The notes below the pieces were generated by a model. That model made no database searches. It saw only the letters and a list, made by a program, of their open reading frames with translations, and was not told where the DNA came from. A stretch of 64,000 bases of DNA, taken from the NCBI GenBank assembly GCA_019119635.1, contig DWWP01000025.1, forward strand, positions 62,001 to 126,000. The letters are read 5' to 3'. This document shows positions 52,184 through 63,549 of this stretch, one piece after another; the stretch's first letter is position 1, and the number at the start of each line of letters is the position of its first letter. The position numbers and the translations under genes were made by a program. This stretch comes from Candidatus Dietzia intestinipullorum (lineage in GTDB: Bacteria > Actinomycetota > Actinomycetes > Mycobacteriales > Mycobacteriaceae).

Positions 52184-53045
52184 GGCGCCACCACCGGTCC
52201 TGCGGGGCGGCCGGCATCGCCCGCTTGTGGCGCGAACCGAGGAAGAGCCGCTCGATCCGGGACGCCGCCTCGGACGGCACGCCGTCGCGGCCTTCCAGGT
52301 AGTCGTCGATCTGCGCATAGGTCACGCCCAGGGCCACCTCGTCGGGGATCCCCGGGCGGTCGTCCTCGAGGTCGGCGGTGGGGACCTTGACCCACGTGGA
52401 CTCCGGGGCGCCGAGATGCCGCAGCAGCGCGGCGCCCTGCCGCTTGGTCAGGCCGGCCAGCGGCGTCACGTCGACGCCCCCGTCCCCGTACTTGGTGTAG
52501 AAGCCGGTGACGGCCTCGGCGGCATGGTCGGTCCCGACGACGAGGTGTCCCAGCTGCCCGGCGATCGCGTACTGCGCCACCATCCGCTCCCGCGCCTTGA
52601 CGTTGCCGCGGACGAAGTCCCGGAGCGGCCCCTCGTGGCCGGGCAGTTCCGCCATTGCCGCTGCGGCCGCCTCCGCCGAGGCGTCGGCGGCCGCGCGGAC
52701 GTCCACCGTGACGCACTCGTCGGGCCGGATGAAGTCCAGGGCGGTCCGGGCGTCGTCCTCGTCGGCCTGCACGCCGTAGGGCAGGCGCATGGCCACGAAC
52801 CGCGCCCGGGGCGCCCCCTCCTGCCTGAGTCGCTCCGCGGCGAGCTGGCAGAGGCGCCCGGCCAGCGTGGAATCCTGACCACCGCTGATCCCCAACACGA
52901 ACCCTGACGCCGGTGTCGACCGCAGGTAGTCCACGAGGAAGGTGACCCGGTGCGCGATCTCCTCCGCCGGGTCGATGGTCGGCCGGACCCCGAGCGTGGC
53001 GATGATGTCGGCCCTGAGGTCGTCTGAGGTGGGGGAGGCGTCCAT
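52176..53045 (-). CDS. nadE: NH3-dependent NAD+ synthetase
   Basis: A 289-residue synthetase that amidates deamido-NAD with ammonia as donor. The pyrophosphatase loop SGGQDST is at about residues 54-60, with [33 protein letters not shown] and [15 protein letters not shown] for substrate and ATP contacts. It has no glutaminase domain, unlike the long M. tuberculosis NadE, so it is the short ammonia-dependent type. ATG 53045 is preceded by TAGGCT exactly at -12 to -7, another leaderless candidate. Confidence 0.93.
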   Translation of the reverse strand: MDASPTSDDLRADIIATLGVRPTIDPAEEIAHRVTFLVDYLRSTPASGFVLGISGGQDSTLAGRLCQLAAERLRQEGAPRARFVAMRLPYGVQADEDDARTALDFIRPDECVTVDVRAAADASAEAAAAAMAELPGHEGPLRDFVRGNVKARERMVAQYAIAGQLGHLVVGTDHAAEAVTGFYTKYGDGGVDVTPLAGLTKRQGAALLRHLGAPESTWVKVPTADLEDDRPGIPDEVALGVTYAQIDDYLEGRDGVPSEAASRIERLFLGSRHKRAMPAAPQDRWWRLS

Positions 53046-53244
53046 GTACCCAGCCTAGGGACGACGGGCGCCGACGCCGCGACGTGGCTGCCGCCCGCCC
53101 GCGAATGGAGTTCCGGTGGGCCCGTCCGTTACGATGGACCAGTTGTGTGCCGTGTAGTCGACCTTGAACGGCCGTCCGTGTCGCACAGTGATCCCCGTTT
53201 CACGTCGGCGGCCCGCGTGCCGCCCAGAGGCTAAGGAGCGCCAG

Positions 53245-53367
53245 ATGAAGGTCCGCAAGTCCCTTCGGTCGCTGAAGAACAAGCCGGGCGCCCAGGTTGT
53301 CCGTCGCCACGGCAAGGTCTTCGTGATCAACAAGAAGGATCCCCGGTTCAAGGCCCGCCAGGGCTGA
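53245..53367 (+). CDS. rpmJ: Ribosomal protein bL36, zinc-free (C-minus) type
   Basis: A 40-residue basic protein ([20 protein letters not shown], then [20 protein letters not shown]). It has no cysteines, whereas the classical bL36 binds zinc with CxxC and CxxxxH. The form equals the E. coli YkgO type that replaces it under zinc limitation. No Zur box was found in the 190 bases upstream. ATG 53245 has AAGGAG. Confidence 0.93.
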   Translation: MKVRKSLRSLKNKPGAQVVRRHGKVFVINKKDPRFKARQG

Positions 53368-53399
53368 GCCACCCCGGCACGGACCGCGTCCGTGCACCC

Positions 53400-53439
53400 A
53401 CGAGGGCCCGTCACCGGTTCGCCGGCGGCGGGCCCTCGT
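53400..53439 (+). terminator. Terminator of rpmJ
   Basis: An 11-base perfect stem (53400-53410 with 53429-53439), 18-base loop, 33 bases after the stop. Confidence 0.75.
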
Positions 53440-53654
53440 CGTCGTTCCGGGGGTGCCTGTGGACCGGGCTGGGGACACGTTGTGGGGGAGCTGGGGACGG
53501 GCTGTGGAGCGGTGATCGGGCGCTCCCGGGCGGCGGACGGACGGCCGCGCCCCCGGCGGACGGCGTCCACCCGCCGAATCGACGACGGGGGTCCCGAAAC
53601 AGGGGAGGGGCGTCCACAAGGCGGGATCGCGACCTGGGAATACCACCCGTGTAA

Positions 53655-53702
53655 GACCAAAATGTTGTGGTCGATTGACGACCCCGGCACAAGGGGTAGT
53701 GT
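53655..53702. promoter_or_regulatory. Candidate pair of NrdR boxes upstream of nrdH
   Basis: Box 1 at 53655-53672 is a near palindrome (GACCA...TGGTC with AAAATGTT inside). Box 2 at 53689-53702 is ACA-N8-TGT-like. Their centres are 32 bases apart, three helical turns, the usual spacing of NrdR box pairs. Box 2 overlaps a -10-like sequence, fitting repression. Confidence 0.5.
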
Positions 53703-53772
53703 CTAGAGGTGTTGCGGCCCAGATGAATGCCACGTGTGGGATTCGGGTCGTCGCCCCGGACAGACACCGCGG

Positions 53773-53781
53773 TTATCCACA
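53773..53781 (+). promoter_or_regulatory. Perfect DnaA-box sequence upstream of nrdH
   Basis: TTATCCACA, the strong E. coli DnaA-box consensus, is 93 bases before the nrdH ATG. DnaA binds upstream of nrdAB in E. coli. The 17-mer GTTATCCACAGGCCGGC here differs by one base from the one at 26131-26147. Confidence 0.45.
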
Positions 53782-53873
53782 GGCCGGCCCCCGCGCCGGC
53801 GCCGATGACCGCCCGAGAAGACATCCCCGCAGCGCCGCCCCGGCGCCCGTGCCGAAAGAGGTCCGACAGACTC

Positions 53874-54104
53874 ATGGTCACCGTCTTCACCAAGCCCGCC
53901 TGCGTCCAGTGCAACGCCACCTACAAGGCGCTCGAGAAGCAGGGCATCGAGTACGAGGTCGTCGACATCTCGGTCGACGACGAGGCCCGGGAGTACGTCA
54001 TGGCGCTGGGGCACCTCCAGGCGCCGGTCGTGGTGAACGGTTCCGATCACTGGTCGGGCTTCCGTCCGGACCGGATCAAGGCACTCGCCCGGGCGGTAGC
54101 GTAG
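53874..54104 (+). CDS. nrdH: Glutaredoxin-like NrdH redoxin
   Basis: A 76-residue thioredoxin-fold electron donor for class Ib ribonucleotide reductase. The redox motif CVQC follows TVFTKPA, and QAPVVV carries the cis-proline. The end segment WSGFRPDRIKAL is typical of NrdH. ATG 53874 has AAAGAGG about 12 bases upstream, a little far. It heads the nrdHIEF cluster. Confidence 0.95.
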   Translation: MVTVFTKPACVQCNATYKALEKQGIEYEVVDISVDDEAREYVMALGHLQAPVVVNGSDHWSGFRPDRIKALARAVA

Positions 54105-54153
54105 AGAACACGTCTGGTCCCACCGTCGATGTGAGTTCTGAGGAGGGACAGTC

Positions 54154-54593
54154 ATGGCGGCTCCGTCGGCGCAACAGCCGGTGAGGATCGTCTACTTCTC
54201 CAACGTCTCCGAGAACACCAAGCGGTTCGTCGACCGGCTCGGCGTCCCCGCCCTGCGCATCCCCACGCGCAGGACCGAACCCTGGCCGGTCGTGTCGGAC
54301 CCGTATGTTCTGATCGTCCCGACCTACGGGGGAGCCGTCGAGGTCACGGGGAAGTCCGGGGCCTCGGTCCCCAAACAGGTCGTCGCGTTCCTCAACAACG
54401 CGCACAACAGAAGCCTCTGCCGGGGCGTCATCGCCGCCGGTAACACCAACTTCGGCACGAACTTCGCGGTCTCGGGCGACCTGATCGCGCGGAAGCTGGA
54501 GGTCCCGTACCTCTACCGGTTCGAGCTGATGGGCACACACGAGGACGTCATCCGCGTCCGAGAGGGATTGGAAGAGTTTTGGCAGCACCAACC

Positions 54594-54597
<4 letters not shown>
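54154..54597 (+). CDS. nrdI: Flavodoxin-like NrdI
   Basis: A 147-residue FMN protein that supplies oxidant for assembling the dimanganese-tyrosyl cofactor of NrdF. The family segments [23 protein letters not shown] and [14 protein letters not shown] mark FMN contacts. ATG 54154 has GAGGAGG. nrdE begins inside its stop by ATGA. Confidence 0.95.
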
Positions 54598-57807
<3,210 letters not shown>

Positions 57808-57838
57808 ACCCGACCGCGGCACCTGCCGCACCACACGC

Positions 57839-57870
57839 CGCCCCCGGCGGATCCCGATCCGCCGGGGGCG
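57839..57870. terminator. Terminator between nrdF and the FecB-like gene
   Basis: A 14-base stem (57839-57852 with 57857-57870), G+C-rich, lies between the convergent nrdF and FecB-like genes. Confidence 0.8.
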
Positions 57871-57907
57871 GTGTCGTCGACCTGCCGTCGGGGGCGGTGT
57901 CGTCGAC
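57863..57907. repeat. Direct repeat overlapping the 3' end of the FecB-like gene
   Basis: A 19-base exact repeat, CGGGGGCGGTGTCGTCGAC, at 57863-57881 and 57889-57907. A third, diverged copy starts near 57913 inside the coding end. The 26-base unit thus spans the terminator arm, 3' region and the last codons. Confidence 0.75.
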
Positions 57908-59043
57908 TAGCCGTCGGGGGCGATGCCGTTGATCGACTCGGTGATGTCCTCGAGCACGGCCCGCGCCGCGACGGGGCCGGCGCCCTCCCAGACGGCGCGG
58001 TCCACCACGAAGTTCCGGCGTGCCCGCACCGCGTCGAGGTCCTGCCACCGGTCGGTGCCGAAGGCCTCGCGGGCTCGCTCCTCCGATCGAGGGCCGCCCC
58101 CGACCACGGCGAAGATCACATCACCGTCGAGCTCGTCGCCGCGCGCCGGCGATTCCGGTGCGGGCGGGACCCGCTCACCGTCACGGGTGCGCTGGGCCGG
58201 GGGCCGCCGGGCGTTCACGGCCTCGAGCATCAGCGAACCGAGCGTGTCGGGCCGCTGGACCACCACACCGTCCTGCCCCTCGCCGGTCACGGAGAGCAGC
58301 GAGACCTGGGTGTCGCGGGGCGTGGTCGCGGCATCGGTGGCCCGGGCCCGGTCGATCACGTCCAGCAGGAGGTCGCCGCCGGCACGGGGCCGGCCATAGG
58401 CGTCGGAGATCGCCTCGGTGGCGTCGGCCCAGTCCGGGACGTCGGAGTCGTAGACCACGGTCGGGGCCACCTCCGACAGGGCGCGGACCACCGACGGATC
58501 CCGGTCCTCGGCCGCGGCGAGCACGATGACGTCAGGGCTGAGGTCCCGCGCCGCGGCGGCGGCATCCTCCGGCGCCACCACGTCCGAGGCCGGGACCACG
58601 GGGAGGTCGACGAGCGGACGGGGCAGATACGTGTCGGCGTCGAGGGGCAGGCCGGAAGTGCCGACGACGAGGTCCTGCAGTCCCAGTGCGCAGGCCACGT
58701 CCACGGCGGCGGCGCCGAGCGCGAGGACGCGCTCGGGCGACCGGGGGACCTCGACCCGGTCGTCGCCCGGTCCCACGGAGGAGACCTCCCGCTCACCGGC
58801 CCCCGGGAACTGCGCCGGCACGGGGCCGGGAGCACACGCCTCCTCGGGCTCGGCGGACCGCTGCAGCTCCTCGCCCGCCATCCGGGACGGGGTCGTGGTC
58901 ACGGGATGCTCCACCATGTCCACGGGGGAGGGGCCACAGCCGGCGAGCACGAGACCCGCGGCGAGCGGCACGACGATCCGCGTCGTGTTCCTCGAGTGCC
59001 CCCGGACGGGGCCGGGCCGGCGCGGGGGCGCGGAGTCGGTCAT
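57907..59043 (-). CDS. FecB-like siderophore/iron ABC transporter substrate-binding lipoprotein
   Basis: A 378-residue lipoprotein. The signal ends with the lipobox LAGC (Cys about residue 36). A periplasmic-binding-like domain follows: RVLALGAAAVDVACALG, LVDLPVVPASDVVAPEDAAAAARDLSPDVIV and PTVVYDSDVPDWADATEAISDAYGR. M. tuberculosis Rv3044 (FecB) is at the same place before ctaD. It would bind ferric-siderophore or heme; no partner permease is near. ATG 59043 is preceded by TAGGCT about 8 bases upstream. No Shine-Dalgarno. Confidence 0.85.
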   Translation of the reverse strand: MTDSAPPRRPGPVRGHSRNTTRIVVPLAAGLVLAGCGPSPVDMVEHPVTTTPSRMAGEELQRSAEPEEACAPGPVPAQFPGAGEREVSSVGPGDDRVEVPRSPERVLALGAAAVDVACALGLQDLVVGTSGLPLDADTYLPRPLVDLPVVPASDVVAPEDAAAAARDLSPDVIVLAAAEDRDPSVVRALSEVAPTVVYDSDVPDWADATEAISDAYGRPRAGGDLLLDVIDRARATDAATTPRDTQVSLLSVTGEGQDGVVVQRPDTLGSLMLEAVNARRPPAQRTRDGERVPPAPESPARGDELDGDVIFAVVGGGPRSEERAREAFGTDRWQDLDAVRARRNFVVDRAVWEGAGPVAARAVLEDITESINGIAPDG

Positions 59044-59249
59044 GACTACCGAGCCTAGGAGATCAACTGCCCGCGCACGCGGCGGGCCGCGGATCGCGCG
59101 CGTGACCACCACAGACACCTCCGTCGGGGTGGGTGCGCCCGCTCGCTGAGCGGAGGGTTAAGATTGTGCCCACGCACTATTCCTATGCGTTCGACGTGGG
59201 GTCGGTGGTTCGACCCGCGGCGTCGGGTGAGGCGTTCAGGAGGACCCTT

Positions 59250-61010
59250 ATGACCGCAGTGGCCCCCAAGCCGGTCCACGATCTCGACCACCCACCGGGT
59301 GAGCCGACGGGTGACGCCCGGCCGGGTTCGTTCGTGTGGAAGATGCTGACGACGACCGATCACAAGCTGCTCGGCATCATGTACATCTCCACGTGCTTCA
59401 TCTTCTTCTTCATCGGTGGGCTGATGGCACTGCTCATCCGGGCGGAGCTCTTCCTGCCCGGGATGCAGTTCCTGTCGAACGAGCAGTTCAACCAGATGTT
59501 CACGATGCACGGCACGATCATGCTGCTGTTCTTCGGCACCCCGATCGTCGTCGGCTTCGGCAACTACGTCATGCCGCTGCAGATCGGCGCCCCGGACGTC
59601 GCGTTCCCGCGACTCAACGCCTTCGGTTTCTGGCTCTTCTCGGCCGGCGGCCTCATCGTGGTCTCGGGCTTCCTCACCCCCGGTGGTGCCGCGGCGTTCG
59701 GCTGGACCATGTACATGCCACTCGCGGACAAGATCCACTCACCCGGCGTCGGCGCCGACCTGTGGATCCTCGGCGTGGCTATCGGCGGCGTCGGCACGAT
59801 CCTCGGCGCGGTCAACTTCGTCACCACGATCGTCTGTCTGCGGGCCCCGGGCATGACGATGTTCCGGATGCCGATCTTCACGTGGAACATCCTCGTGACC
59901 TCGGTGCTGATCCTGCTGATCTTCCCGCTGCTCACCGCCGCCGCGATGGGCGTGTTCTACGACCGTCAGTTCGGTGGCCGGATCTACGACCCCGCCAACG
60001 GTGGCGCGATCCTCTGGCAGCACCTGTTCTGGTTCTTCGGACACCCTGAGGTGTACGTCCTCGCGTTGCCGTTCTTCGGCATCGTCTCCGAGGTCTTCCC
60101 GGTCTTCTCCCGCAAGCCGCTGTTCGGTTACGCCGGGCTGATCTTCGCCACGCTGGCGATCGCCGCACTGTCCATGGCGGTGTGGGCGCACCACATGTTC
60201 GCCACCGGCTCGGTCCTGCTGCCGTTCTTCTCGTTCATGTCGTTCCTCATCGCGGTGCCGACGGGCGTGAAGTTCTTCAACTGGATCGGCACCATGTGGC
60301 GCGGCAAGATGACGTTCGAGGTGCCGATGCTCTTCTCGCTCGGCTTCCTGGTCACCTTCCTGTTCGGTGGCCTGACCGGCATCATGATGGCCTCGGCGCC
60401 GATCGACTTCCACCTCCACGACTCGTACTTCATCGTGGCGCACTTCCACTACACGGTGTTCGGCACGGTCGTGTTCGCGGCCTTCGCCGGGACCTACTTC
60501 TGGTTCCCCAAGATGACCGGCCGCATGCTGGACGAGGGCCTCGGGAAGTGGCACTTCTGGCTCATGTTCATCGGTTTCCACACCACGTTCCTGGTGCAGC
60601 ACTGGCTGGGAAACCAGGGCATGGCCCGCCGCTACGCCGACTACCTGGACACGGACGGGTTCACCGTCCTCAACCAGATCTCGACCGTCGGCTCCTTTGT
60701 CCTGGGCATCGCGATGCTGCCGTTCATCTGGAACGTCATCAAGAGCTGGCGCTACGGCGAGATCGTCACCGTCGACGACCCGTGGGGCGCGGGCAACTCG
60801 CTCGAGTGGGCCACGTCCTGCCCGCCGCCGCGCCACAACTTCACCACGTTGCCGCGGATCCGCTCCGAGCGCCCGGCGTTCGAGCTGCACTACCCGCACA
60901 TGAGTGAGCGGATGCGGGCCGAGGCCCACGTCGGTGGACGTTCCAAGGCGGGCAGCCCCGATTCGGCCAAGGACCAGGCCGAGCGCGGACCGTCGCCGCA
61001 GCGAGACTGA
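59250..61010 (+). CDS. ctaD: Cytochrome c oxidase subunit I
   Basis: A 586-residue heme-copper oxidase subunit with 12 membrane helices. Ligands: low-spin heme His in [14 protein letters not shown]; Cu-B site in [20 protein letters not shown] with the His-Tyr crosslink pair, and AHHMF; high-spin heme and low-spin heme His in [15 protein letters not shown]. The C-terminal 60 residues are hydrophilic. ATG 59250 has CAGGAGGA. A TAAGAT -10 lies at 59159-59164, and the leader has a small hairpin (59199-59204 with 59211-59216). It is the proton-pumping core of the aa3 oxidase. Confidence 0.96.
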   Translation: MTAVAPKPVHDLDHPPGEPTGDARPGSFVWKMLTTTDHKLLGIMYISTCFIFFFIGGLMALLIRAELFLPGMQFLSNEQFNQMFTMHGTIMLLFFGTPIVVGFGNYVMPLQIGAPDVAFPRLNAFGFWLFSAGGLIVVSGFLTPGGAAAFGWTMYMPLADKIHSPGVGADLWILGVAIGGVGTILGAVNFVTTIVCLRAPGMTMFRMPIFTWNILVTSVLILLIFPLLTAAAMGVFYDRQFGGRIYDPANGGAILWQHLFWFFGHPEVYVLALPFFGIVSEVFPVFSRKPLFGYAGLIFATLAIAALSMAVWAHHMFATGSVLLPFFSFMSFLIAVPTGVKFFNWIGTMWRGKMTFEVPMLFSLGFLVTFLFGGLTGIMMASAPIDFHLHDSYFIVAHFHYTVFGTVVFAAFAGTYFWFPKMTGRMLDEGLGKWHFWLMFIGFHTTFLVQHWLGNQGMARRYADYLDTDGFTVLNQISTVGSFVLGIAMLPFIWNVIKSWRYGEIVTVDDPWGAGNSLEWATSCPPPRHNFTTLPRIRSERPAFELHYPHMSERMRAEAHVGGRSKAGSPDSAKDQAERGPSPQRD

Positions 61011-61061
61011 CCCCGGCCCGTGTACGGCGCCCGAACTCACCCGCGGGCGCCGGGGCCTGAT

Positions 61062-61095
61062 GAACCCCGCCGGTACACCGGTACCGGCGGGGTTC
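61062..61095. terminator. Hairpin between ctaD and serB
   Basis: A perfect 15-base stem (61062-61076 with 61081-61095) with an ACCG loop, 51 bases after ctaD. No T-tract. Confidence 0.75.
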
Positions 61096-61127
61096 AGTGC
61101 ATGCCAGGCAAACCACCAGGAGAACCC

Positions 61128-62357
61128 GTGAGCACCACCGGCACCCCGGCGCTCCTCACCGTCACCGGGCCCGACCGGCCCGGCGTCACGGCGAGCGTGA
61201 TGTCCGTCCTCGCGACCCACCACGTCGACCTGGTCGACGTCGAGCAGGTCGTCATCAACGGCCACCTCTCGCTGGGGCTCATGATCCGGGTCGAGGCGGA
61301 CAGTCGCGCGGTCACGGTCGTCCGGGAACTCACCGACCGGACCACCGAGCTCGGCATGCAGCTCGAGGTCCAGTTCGACGACATCGCCGCACCCGGCGGC
61401 CCGTCCACCCACGCCGTGGTGGTCCTCGGCAGCCCGGTCACCGCGTCGGCCTTCTCGGCGGTCTCCGGCACCCTGGCCTCGATCGGCGCCAACATCGACA
61501 CCATCCGCGGGATCGCCGACTACCCCGTGACGGGGCTGGAGCTCCACGTGTCCACCGCCGCCCGCGATGCCGTCGACGACGCCCGGCTCCGCGAGGTGCT
61601 CGCCCCGCTGTCGGAGCTGCACGCGGTGGACGTCTCCGTCGACCATGCCGGGCTGGCACGCCGCTCCAAGCGGCTCGTCGTCTTTGACGTCGACTCCACC
61701 CTGGTGCAGGGCGAGGTCATCGAGATGCTCGCCGCGCACGCCGGTAAGGAGGCCGAGGTCCGGGCCGTGACCGAGCGCGCGATGCGCGGCGAGCTGGACT
61801 TCGCGCAGTCGCTGCACGAGCGGGTCGCGACGCTCGAGGGGCTGCCCGCCTCGATCCTCGACGAGGTCGCCGCGAACATCGTGCTCACCCCGGGGGCCCG
61901 CACGACCATCCGGACGCTGCGGCGGCTCGGCATCCGGTGCGGCGTGGTCTCCGGCGGGTTCATCCAGGTGATCTCCGGTCTCGTCGACGAGCTGGGCCTG
62001 GACTTCGCGCGTGCCAACACCCTCGAGATCGTCGACGGCACTCTCACCGGCCGGGTGATCGGCGAGGTGGTGGACCGGGAGGCCAAGTCCGCCTACCTGC
62101 GCGAATTCGCCGACGAGCTGGGCGTCTCGCTGAGCCAGACCGTGGCCGTGGGGGACGGCGCCAACGACATCGACATGCTCACCACCGCCGGTCTGGGCAT
62201 CGCGTTCTGCGCCAAGCCGGCGCTGCGGGAGGTCGCGGACACCTCACTGTCCAAGCCGTTCCTCGACGCGGTACTGTTCGTACTGGGCATCACCCGCGAC
62301 GAGATCGAGGCGGCCGACACCGCCGCGGGCACCTACCGCCGCGTCCCGCTGGAGTGA
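61128..62357 (+). CDS. serB: Phosphoserine phosphatase SerB (SerB2 type)
   Basis: A 409-residue HAD enzyme. Two ACT-type regulatory domains occupy about residues 1-170 (LLTVTGPDRPGVTASVMSVLA start). The HAD catalytic motif is DVDSTLVQGEVIEML, with SGGFIQVISGL, then KSAYLREFADELG and GDGANDIDMLTTAGLG for motifs II-IV. It dephosphorylates phosphoserine in serine biosynthesis. M. tuberculosis SerB2 is the same architecture and follows ctaD. GTG 61128 has CAGGAGA. The next gene overlaps by GTGA. Confidence 0.93.
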   Translation: MSTTGTPALLTVTGPDRPGVTASVMSVLATHHVDLVDVEQVVINGHLSLGLMIRVEADSRAVTVVRELTDRTTELGMQLEVQFDDIAAPGGPSTHAVVVLGSPVTASAFSAVSGTLASIGANIDTIRGIADYPVTGLELHVSTAARDAVDDARLREVLAPLSELHAVDVSVDHAGLARRSKRLVVFDVDSTLVQGEVIEMLAAHAGKEAEVRAVTERAMRGELDFAQSLHERVATLEGLPASILDEVAANIVLTPGARTTIRTLRRLGIRCGVVSGGFIQVISGLVDELGLDFARANTLEIVDGTLTGRVIGEVVDREAKSAYLREFADELGVSLSQTVAVGDGANDIDMLTTAGLGIAFCAKPALREVADTSLSKPFLDAVLFVLGITRDEIEAADTAAGTYRRVPLE

Positions 62358-63115
62358 CCACGCCCGCGACGCTCGCCACCGGGGCCGCCCTGGACTGGTG
62401 CCACGCGCGACTGGCGGCCGGGTCGGCGGGCGCCGAGGACCCCTCCGACCGCGCCACCGTGCGCGCGATGCCCCTCGTGCTCCACCTGCCCAAGGCGGAC
62501 CGTCCCGCGCGCACGCCGTTGCTCGAGGCCGTGGCCGGCGCGGTGGCGACCCTCTGCCTGGACGAGCGGGTCGCGCCGGGCGGCGACTGGCACGAGCCCT
62601 ACGCGGACTGGATGGACGCCCGGATGCGCAAGATCGCCCGGCGCGCACGGGGAGCGCAGTGGCGGGCGGCGCTCGAGGTCGACGGTGTCTCGCGGCAGGT
62701 CGACGGCGCCGTCGCCGGGGCGTTCGTCCCCGGCCCCGTCGACGAGGTCGACCCGCGGCTCGGCCGGCTCCAGATCGGGGGGACGGACCTCGAGCGCGAC
62801 GAGCCCGGCCCGCCTCCGACGTCGGCGCCGGTGGTGTGGATCGACGGCGGACTCGGGATGTCGGTGGGCAAAGCCGCGGCCCAGGTGGGGCACGGCGTGA
62901 TGCTGCTGGCGGCCGCGATGCCCCGGCCACGGCTGGACGAGTGGATCGCGCAGGGGCTGCCGGTCTCCGTGCGGGAGGCCGCCCCCGAGCACTGGTGCCG
63001 GCTCACCGGCGAACTGGCGGCGGGGCGACCCGGCGTGACGGGAGTGGTGGACGCCGGCTACACCGAGGTGGCGCCCGGGTCGGTCACCGTGATCGCGGTC
63101 GACCCGGCGCGGTGA
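62354..63115 (+). CDS. Peptidyl-tRNA hydrolase II-like protein
   Basis: A 253-residue protein. The C-terminal half looks like Pth2: WIDGGLGMSVGKAAAQVGHGVMLL, with the K...AQ..H arrangement of the family, and ending SVTVIAVDPAR. The N-terminal half (residues 1-140) is extra, with VRAMPLVLHLPKADRPARTPLLEAVAGA, of unknown role. Pth2 is common in archaea and eukaryotes but also occurs in actinobacteria. GTG 62354 overlaps serB. Its tail overlaps the convergent YccF gene by 32 bases. Confidence 0.65.
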   Translation: MTTPATLATGAALDWCHARLAAGSAGAEDPSDRATVRAMPLVLHLPKADRPARTPLLEAVAGAVATLCLDERVAPGGDWHEPYADWMDARMRKIARRARGAQWRAALEVDGVSRQVDGAVAGAFVPGPVDEVDPRLGRLQIGGTDLERDEPGPPPTSAPVVWIDGGLGMSVGKAAAQVGHGVMLLAAAMPRPRLDEWIAQGLPVSVREAAPEHWCRLTGELAAGRPGVTGVVDAGYTEVAPGSVTVIAVDPAR

Positions 63116-63509
63116 CGAACGGGTCCTCGGACGCGGCCCGGACGGGGACGATCTGTTGCCCCAGCGGCAGCAGGGCGAGCGGCACCATCTTCCAGCAGGC
63201 CACACCCAACGGGATCCCCACCACGGTGAGGCACAGGAGCGCACCCGCGACCAGGTGGGCGATCGCCAGTTCCCAGCCCAGCACCAGGATCCAGAGGATG
63301 TTGCCGATCACCGTCCACGGCCCGAAGTCCGCCCGGAACACGCTGCGCCGCCCGAACGGCCAGAGAGCGTAGGACGCCAGGCGGAACGAGGCGAGGCCGA
63401 ACGGGATCGTGACGATCAGGACGCAGGCGACGATGCCCGCGAGGACGTAGGCCAGGGCCAGCCACCACCCCGCGAGGACGAGCCAGAGGATGTTTCCCAA
63501 TGTCCGCAT
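63084..63509 (-). CDS. YccF-domain inner membrane protein
   Basis: A 141-residue membrane protein made of two YccF repeats: RTLGNILWLVLAGWWLALAYVLAGI and TVIGNILWILVLGWELAIAHLVAGA, each followed by helical segments and IPFGLASFRLA / IPLGVACWKMV. Four to five helices in total. The family function is unknown. ATG 63509. The 3' end overlaps the Pth2-like gene on the other strand. Confidence 0.85.
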   Translation of the reverse strand: MRTLGNILWLVLAGWWLALAYVLAGIVACVLIVTIPFGLASFRLASYALWPFGRRSVFRADFGPWTVIGNILWILVLGWELAIAHLVAGALLCLTVVGIPLGVACWKMVPLALLPLGQQIVPVRAASEDPFVTAPGRPRSR

Positions 63510-63549
63510 GGGTTCACCGTAGACGCCCGGGGCGGGAGCGGGCCACGGC

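Larger units (their letters stand above)
53440..53873. promoter_or_regulatory. Regulatory region upstream of nrdHIEF
   Basis: About 430 bases without a supported gene. It holds the NrdR-like pair at 53655-53702, a perfect TTATCCACA at 53773-53781, further GTCCACA-type motifs (53458-53466 and 53503-53511 on the minus strand, 53610-53618), and a -10-like TAGTGT near 53697-53702. The length and motif density suggest complex control of the ribonucleotide reductase operon. Confidence 0.6.

Noticed and set aside
53440..53873. Chromosome origin because of DnaA-box-like motifs
   Set aside because: No dnaA, dnaN or gyrase genes are present, and the context is an nrd operon.
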